Part shown: piece after piece, positions 48,301 through 57,300 of the stretch
Position numbering within the stretch: the first letter of the stretch is position 1
Layout: every line of letters begins with the position of its first letter
NCBI RefSeq assembly: GCF_905163445.1
Contig: NC_053183.1
Span: forward strand, 10,292,001-10,356,000
DNA length: 64,000 nt
Direction of reading: 5' to 3'
Origin: Pararge aegeria
Lineage: Eukaryota; Arthropoda; Insecta; Lepidoptera; Nymphalidae
Notes under the pieces: model-generated
Told to the model about the DNA's origin: nothing
Seen by the model: the letters and a program-made list of their open reading frames with translations, nothing else
Database searches by the model: none
Program-made: the position numbers and the translations under genes

Positions 48301-51300
48301 AAAGTCAAAAGTTAAGTCAAGGAATAATAGAAGTCAAGTCTGTTGTGTAGATCCCATTTCTGATGTTATAACATACACTAGCTACGCCCAGTGGTGAATA
48401 AGTCGTTTGGTGGCCTAGATAGGACGAGAAGGAAGGAAGATATTTGATTGCAGGAACAAAAGTAACCTATGTCACTCTCCGGCCTTTCAACTAATTGTAT
48501 GCCATAAATATTGGATAGAAACTTTGAGGCTTTACTTTTTTTTCCGTCCTTCACGCCCTAACTAAGCAACCAATCTACTTTATTGTTGGCATACAATTAT
48601 TATGAAAATCAAGCTTAATTTGCTATACTCCGCGAACAGCAGGAGAATCTCTATGGTGTAATTTATAATTTATTCGATTGTAAAGGAAACATCTCGTGAA
48701 GATGCTCCGGTTTCGGGGAAAAACGTGCCGTAGAGGGTACATTGCCGAAAATTTGTTTGGTGTGCTATATAAGGATTGAAAAAATCATAAATTACACCAT
48801 ACAGATTCTCATGCTGTTCGCGGAGTATAACAAATGAAGCTTAATACACAACAAACACACTATCACATTTATGATATTAGTTTCCCCGAGACTTGTTTAC
48901 CTCACTGAAAATAATATTCCGAATGCGCGGTATCTTGAGCAAAAAAGTAATTTGTTCCAGGTATGCAGAGTATGCGCTTTGGAGAAGGACTTCAAACAGT
49001 TTCCATACGGCGACCAGACGCTGGTGGGCGAGAGAGGGGTGTCTCTATCGGGGGGGCAACGCGCCCGAATCAATTTGGCACGGGCCGTCTACAGAGAAGT
49101 AATTGATTTTTTATTCCTGCTTCTAACAACGCCATGTGTTCAATGCTTCCAATTTACCCGCTATTGGATTCGGCATTGTTACGGAAAAGGTTTCGTTGGA
49201 TTATACAATTCAAGTTTTATTTTTGTTTTTTACCTGAAAGGGTGTAATGTAAAGGTGAAGGTCCATACTCGTTAGGTAAATTTCGTTCACCATCAATAGC
49301 CTGTAACAGCCCACTGCAGGAATAGAAACTGGGCGGCAGTTTGGTGATGAAAATGCGCATTTGTATCTAACTATATTATTTGTAGTAGAAGAGATTTTGC
49401 GAAAAAGCTCCTCCGGGGAAGTACTACCACCATGGTTATTTCTGCGGCTGAGCAGAATTGTTGCAATGCTGTGTTCTGATGTGAACAACGCGGCTGCCGG
49501 TGTAATTACAGGCACATGTGGCTTCACATCTACACCATTATACATGTATATTTTATGTTTATATATTATGTGTATTTATTTAAATTATATATGTATTTGT
49601 ATCATTGCACTATCCCGTTCTCTTGCTGTAAGTCCTATCTACAAAGGTTGCCTGTAAGAGATTGCTTGCAGCAATAAGGCCGCCTTTGCATGTCTACATT
49701 GTGTTTTGAATAAAAAGGTTGGTCACCCTTCATTTCGATATAACCTAGTTGAGTTTGGGTGGCCAGTTCAACAATATTGATGATTGAAATAAGTGGTAGC
49801 ATAAATATATCTGAGAAATAATCTAATTATTCAGGTGGGCAGTGAATTAAATTACATGACCACCGTTGTGACTTCATTTTATATGCAAGGGTAGTACAGA
49901 AGAACACCAGGAATGGAACTTTTCTTTTATTTCCAGGCCGATATCTACCTTTTAGATGACCCATTGTCAGCTGTAGATGCGAACGTAGGCCGTCAGTTGT
50001 TCGATGGCTGCATCAATGAGTACTTACGTGGACGAACGCGCATCCTTGTCACGCATCAAATACACTTTCTCAAAGCGGCCGACTTCATCATTGTGTTGAA
50101 TGAGGTAGGAAAATAGAAGATAACGTTGTAAATATTTTACCCACTGTGCAAGAATAGTCGTACTATTCTTCTTGTATTATAAATGAGACATTAGTGTGTA
50201 TCTAGGTTTGTCTTTTTTTTTTATGTGTTCCGCAGTTTTCATAGAACATAGAAGTGGAAAGACAGACACATAGGATACTTTTTTGTGTTGGAAAAATCCG
50301 CATGGTTAGTAAATGTATTTGATGAAATTTAAAATTAAAAAAGTTTTTTTAATAAGTACCATATTTATTTCTAACTATATCTGTTTAGAAATAGTTGTTA
50401 TTTCAATTTAAGAAACATAATTATAAAGTTAATTACTTTATTTGAATATTTTAGGGTGGTGTAGAGAACATGGGAACATTTGATGAACTTGTAGCATCCG
50501 GAAAAGAGTTCGCCCAACTACTCTCCTCATTGCAGGAAGGCAAGGAAAAAGACACTGCTAGCATTGGCTCAGGGGTGTGTATTAACTTAAAATTGGAATA
50601 CAGTGTTAGCAAAGATAAATCAATTGAATATATAGATTTCTCTGGTCTGCATTGCCGAGAGCAAGTCACGATCTAGCGCCTTTCTTATCCCTTTTTCACG
50701 CGGTATTTTTAATTTCATCGGTCCATCAGACTGAAGATGATTATTTATTATTTATGAAATGAATATAAAAAACCATGCTTAATATAATGTTTGAATCGGA
50801 AAAATGCGGTTACGGCATTGTTATCAGAGAATTAAATTTGAGTTAAATTTTTATCCAAGAAAAAATCTTAATTCATCGAAATTGTGAACTTAGGCTTTGG
50901 TGAGATCTGACTGCAAGTAAACATTATAAATACAGACGTTTGTTTTCAAAACTCAAAAGTAAAGCCGGCTAAGTTTCACAAACCTATTAAACTTAGCCAG
51001 CTAGATAGTTATTATAATATATTCAGAAACTGGAAGAAAAAGAAAGGCCAGCAATGTTGAGAGCGATGTCAACCAAATCCGGCACCGAAGAAGATACACG
51101 ACAATTCGAAGCACAGAAAATGGCTGCCGAGGAGAAGCAATCCGGAAACTTGAGATGGGAGGTTATCTACTCGTATTTCACCTCGGGAGGGAATATTTTC
51201 TTCATTATTTTCACCATGATGATGATATTAGCTGCCGCTGCATCAGCATCGGCTGCCGATTATTGGATCAGCTTTTGGTAAGCTAGAGTTAAAACCCAAT

Positions 51301-54300
51301 TCCATACATTCTGTATTAAAATGAACGTTTTGTTAAGTTGGTCATTTAAACATATTTGTAATTATCTGGCTAAATTATAAATTATAATTTCTGGATTTTA
51401 GAGTTATATAAATATTCAAAAAAGTATGTGCCCAACTAGCTAGGATAGCTTTTTAAAAACTATAGTATAGTTATAAGCCATACCCTTATACGGTTTCACG
51501 CGACATCGTGACATCGTACCGGAAACGAAATCGAATGGCGGCACTTCTTTGACGGCATGGTTGTTACAAGCCGCGGCCTTAGAGCCTCCAATTAGACCAG
51601 GGAAAATAAAGAAATCATATAAATTCCCAAATAAAATCAGGCGTTTCCTGACAAAATACAGAACCGACCCTGTGATAGGCGGACTCTTACTTGGCCTTTT
51701 TTTTGTAAACAATGACAAAATAGCATACCAAGCTTTGTTTCACAAGACAAGAATCACTCTCTCAATCAAACACAGAACTAGCACCTGACCTTTTGAGACG
51801 AGAGTACAAACAATGCTAGAGCGTCTTAGTTACACTCATGATAGAATTATTTCACTTCTTTATAAAATGCTAGCGGTTCCCCGCGACTTCTTTTAAGTGT
51901 CCCATACAAAACTCTACACATTATAATAACCTGACAAACGCGATATGTCGTCCTTTTGCACTTTTACTTTGTTGATTTCTAATGTGGTGTATGCCTCAAG
52001 AATGGGGCTATCAAAATTTTCTGATGCTAAATAACCTATACCCTTTTTCAACAACTGTCCTATCAAATGCAAATAGATTTCTTATAATCGAATGGTGTAT
52101 TGTTCAATTAATTACCGCGTTAAAACAAACACTCAAAGAAAGCGACAAGAGATCAATCTCTAATCTTTATTAGCAAAATACTAAAACAGTATTTCGGGTA
52201 TATAATTACTGTTTTACATACAAATTTTTAACATATTGCTTTGTATAGATAAACCAAGTCCATATTTTTATACTTAAAGCGAAACGTTCTATGTCGCTGT
52301 GTTCTATGTCGCTGTGATGTACTAAACACATATTTTGTTACAGGGCAAACCAAATGGCAATTTTTGAGGAAGCAGCTGGTGGAGCTCCTATTGGTAAGCC
52401 ACGTGTTCCAATTAATTACACCATTACTTACTTTACTTTACTTTACGTTACCTATGAAACGGTGATAGCCCAGTGGGTCGGACTTCATAACATTTGCGTT
52501 TTTTTAAGCTTAAAATATCACTTGTTTCAACGGTGAAGGAAAACATCGTGAGAAAACCTGCATGCCTGAGAGTTCTACATAATGTTCTCAAAAGTGTGTG
52601 GAGTCTACCAATCCGCACTGGGCCAGCATGGTGGACTACGGCCTTAACTCCTTCTCATTGTGGGAGGAGACCCGTGCGGCGTGCCCTGTAGTGGGTCACC
52701 AATGGGTTGATATGATCACGTTAATTACTTACTTCCTTAGTTTAGTAACAATTGCAAATGAGAAGGTTGTTGGCCTGGTTTCCACGACGATAAAACAAAA
52801 ATCAATAGTAAGGTTCTTAAGGAAAAATCAAGGATTGCAACGCATAGACGTATTTTATGCCTATATATGTATGTTGATTGAAAATCACCTTTTAGTCTTA
52901 AAAGGTTATTGATATGGCTTAGGGACATTTGGATATATCTTGAAATAGTTTTTAATTACATTTTCCATTATCTACTAATGTCTTCGGAATTTGAAGATTT
53001 ACATATTTAGAGAGGCTATATTGTACTAAAAAAATTTATTATCTCCTGCAGATAAGGACCTTAACACTCAAGTGGGTCCGTTTACGACAGGACAGTACAT
53101 TATCATCCATGGAGCAATAATCTTCGTTATAATACTTATCACCCACCTTCGAGTTATACCCTTCGCAAATCTTTGCGTTAGGGCCTCGCAAAAGCTCCAT
53201 GACCGCATGTTCTCGACTATGATAAAGGGCATCATGCGATTCTTTGATACGAGTTCTTCCGGTAAGATTACTTCGATTCTAAACTATCCTTTCACTGTGT
53301 TTTTACCTTTTTCCCTAAGACGTTTTGCCTAGTCTTTGACACGAACTTATAAATAACTATTTTAAATAGGCGTCTTATTTAAATTAATTCCCGACAATGA
53401 TCATAGTTTTTGCATTAAGCTTAACTTTTCCCAAAAGTTGTCTGTTGTTGTTTCACACTAATGTATTTTCTTCTTTTCTGTTATTTTAGGCCGTATTCTC
53501 AATCGTTTTACTAAAGACATGGGTGCCTTGGACGAAATCCTGCCCAGAACTTTGTTAGATGTTTTCCAAATATACAGTACACTTATATTTATTTTGATCC
53601 TTAACGCAATAGCCTTGTATTGGACACTAATACCTTCAGCAGTATTGATGATTATTTTCTATTTCTTCGTGAAGATATATTTAAGAACTGCACAAGGTGT
53701 TAAGAGATTAGAAGGGACAAGTAAGTAGAAATGTATTTTAAACCTTATTTTAATGTAGTGTTTTTGTCAATGTTACAAATATAAAATTATCCTTGAAGTT
53801 CAATCTTATGTTAATAAACCTACGGATTTATAGTTCATCATTTTATTTTTAGCAAAAAGTCCCGTGTTTGGCATGGTGACATCGTCTCTTAATGGAATTG
53901 CAACTATCCGATCTGCTGGTGCCCAACAAAGACTTGTCACTGAGTTCGACAATCACCAGGTCAGTACCTGTACTAAATTCTAAAAGTGTATAATCCCTTC
54001 CTGAGTCGCTTCCTCATTTTTGAGGATCGTGGCTTCTAACTGATATTGCCCGATTTACTATATGTCTCCATCTCGGACAGTCGAGTTCTTCCCTCACCTT
54101 GTTTTTTAGGAAGTCGAGTTAACACACCCAGCGTTTTTAATATTGAGCCTTAGGTCCTGTTCTCGATCCAGCTGATGATGTTCAGCATGCGTCTTCAGCA
54201 CGAAATACCGTTAATGCAGACCACATGGCTAAAAAAAAGAATTCCGCACATATTGTGGAAATAGCACCAGATAGACTCGATAGACAGAACAGTTCACTGT

Positions 54301-57300
54301 GTCTAAAACAGATTTACGCCAGAAATTAATTTTCAATCTAATCTAAAATCTTCAGATCTCAGATCGAACTTAGTAGTTCTATACTTTTTCTAATATTCCC
54401 TGTAGTTAAGAAAAACAGTAGTCCACCAGACATCTGAAGATTTTTACTACATTAGTTAACTTTGGGTGTTAAAGATTGTCAGCCGCAGAAAGATGCAGCA
54501 TGAACAGGGTCTAATTCTATTATTTTACTTACACTCTACAATTTGCTAACGTTAGCAAGGTTAACAGTGATAATCACTTAGCGTACGGTGACCCAACTGA
54601 TATCTCTATTGCTGCAACTCCTATAAAAAAGTAATAAGTAGTTATTTCTATTGTTTAATTGCAGGACCTACACACCGCCGCATGGAACTGTTATTTGGGT
54701 GGCGGCAGTACATTTGGATTTTACTTAGATACATTGTGCCAAATTTATCTTACGGTGATCATCTTCGTGTTCTTATATATTGACTTTGGTAAGGATTATT
54801 TTTCAAGCACAATTTTTTGCCAGAGTTAAGCGCTTTCCAACAAACTTTCCAGGTTTATTATAACAGTATAAATGAATAGGTTTAAATAAGTAATTGTTCT
54901 TTAGGCGATCTGATACCAGTGGGCAGCGTAGGGCTCGCGGTGACGCAGAGTAACATGCTAACAGCGATGCTGCAGCACGGCGCTCGCATGTTGGTGGAGT
55001 TCCTCGCACAACTTACCAGCGTCGAACGTGTTCTTGAATACACTCGCATAGAAACCGAGGCTAACTTATACGAAGGACGTAAGTGTTGTTAACATATCAA
55101 TAAGATTCGGGTAGATAGTTCTAATTTAGAACAAATAAAAAAAAAGCTTGGGTATTTCGTCTGATGACGTTATGTCACTGTATGTTCCAAACAGAGGTCG
55201 TCCGGAGAAGGACTACCGCCATCCTTATTTCTGCCGTCGAACAGCGTGCTTAGAATGCTCTGTTACGGGCGTAGATGTCGCTATAATGAGAGGCACATGA
55301 GGCTTAAGACCTATGCCTCAAGGTGATGGGCGGCACGTTGCAGGATGTTTCCTTTGCATGCCCTGCGAAATGTTGATCTGTTTATAGTAGTTGATTTTAC
55401 ACTACAGCCATCGGTTTGTTCATCAATTACTAATCTATATATATATATATATATAGATTTAATTAACGATACTATTCCTTTTTATTATTTCACTGCATAT
55501 TTTGATAATATTAGTTGTTATCAACGAAATCAGAATGGTTGAAATGTTTGATATGTGTCAGGCATCCCAAGGTGGCATGTTTTTTTTGTATATCTACAAG
55601 GCGTATACCATTTTAACTTCATTAAAATCTTAAATTTATTTTCTTCAAAAGAAAATCCAATAACAATTGAGAATTATTTAGATTTCATTACTACCCAACT
55701 ACCCAGGTTCCATTTTCATCAGGTTAAAATCTGTTGAAAAGATCCTGGAGAAATCAAGGGAACTCTTTAATTATTATAGGGACACCTATATACTTTTAAA
55801 AGTAGCTTGATCATTTGCTTTCGAAAAGCAACATTTGGTTAAGTGAAACTGATGATGAAGACCACGGACCAGAACTACACGACAATAATTATTGCACGGG
55901 TTGCAAATCGATTATGGTATATGGTTCGAAATAAATTTAAGCTCGTCACAATAAAGCTGCTGATGGTGAAGTGCCAGAAGAACGCCTCAACCATTAACGC
56001 CCCAGGTTAAGAAAAAGAAATATTTTGCAAAAGGTGTATGGCCTTTTGCTATTAAAACTTAAGAATACCTTAGCAGCGAACTAAGCACTAGCAGTTTTTG
56101 TCGATAGGAACAATATTTATATTAATTTTAATAACAATATTTATATTAATTGTATGGTTTTGCGCTACTGGTTCAAATCCCATTCCTAACAAGTAAAATT
56201 AATTTAAGACGTTATTTCTATTGCATAGCAGGGTTATATGTTCGCACGAGAATTATACGAGTATGTAGGGAATTTACTAACAGATTCTCTCAAATTACAG
56301 AACTGGATTTGCCTCCTAAGTGGCCTTCTCAAGGTCGAATTATATTCCAAAATGTAAACATGAAATACGCCCCCGAAGAAGATCCAGTACTGAAGAACTT
56401 AAATATTTCTATTGAAAGTGGATGGAAGGTACACAAATATAATTAACAAATGACTTTTATTTCATGATAATAAAAATTCACTGAAATTATTGTTATTTCT
56501 CAAAAATATGTTCTGTTATAGGTTGGTATTGTTGGTAGAACGGGAGCTGGCAAGTCATCTCTAATCTCAGCAATATTTAGATTTGCTTTCATTGATGGTA
56601 AAATAATGATTGATGGTATTGACACCTCATACCTAGGCAAGCAGGTTTGTAATTTTAATTATCATTCATTTAAATTTAAATAATATAAATTGGTACTACA
56701 TAGATTTCATTTTCTCTATGGTGGTCTATATTATTTTTGCAGGCTTTAAGATCCAAGATATCAATCATCCCTCAAGAGCCAGTGTTATTTTCTGCAACCA
56801 TAAGATACAATTTAGATCCCTTCAATATATACAGCGATGACGATCTTTGGAGAGCTTTAGAACAGGTAATGCATAAAAAAACCAATACTAATATAGATCT
56901 CTCAAAAAGAGTAAATTTAAAATGAATTTTATTAAAGTTTTAATTTATTTATAGGTAGACATGAAATCTGCCGTTCCCTCTTTAGATTTTAAAGTAACTG
57001 AAGGAGGTGCGAACTTTTCGGTTGGACAAAGGCAATTGATGTGCTTAGCGCGAGCAGTTTTACGTTCAAACAAAATACTGATAATGGACGAAGCCACTGC
57101 AAACGTTGATCCACAGTAAGTATACTTGATATTTCTATAAGCAGAGTGTAGATAATCTACGCCTCATAATAAAATTTCAATCTTGTTTTTAAAATTGAGG
57201 AGACCAAGATTTGCTAATAGGATTTAAGTTTTCATCTGAAAATGTTACTAATTGATTTATATCAATACTCTTTAAATATTATAGAAGCAAAAGTGTCTTT

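Larger units (their letters stand above)
47463..48960 (+). other. Intron 10 (1.5 kb)
   Basis: Carries a family 1 SINE and MITE copy B. The remainder is AT-rich. Confidence 0.6.
49099..49936 (+). other. Intron 11 (0.84 kb)
   Basis: Mostly repeat: family X part (about 49395-49520) and a LINE 3' end (49600-49712). Confidence 0.6.

Noticed and set aside
49361..49657. 98-codon frame in intron 11
   Set aside because: Spans two interspersed repeats; splice phases of exons 11 and 12 exclude it.
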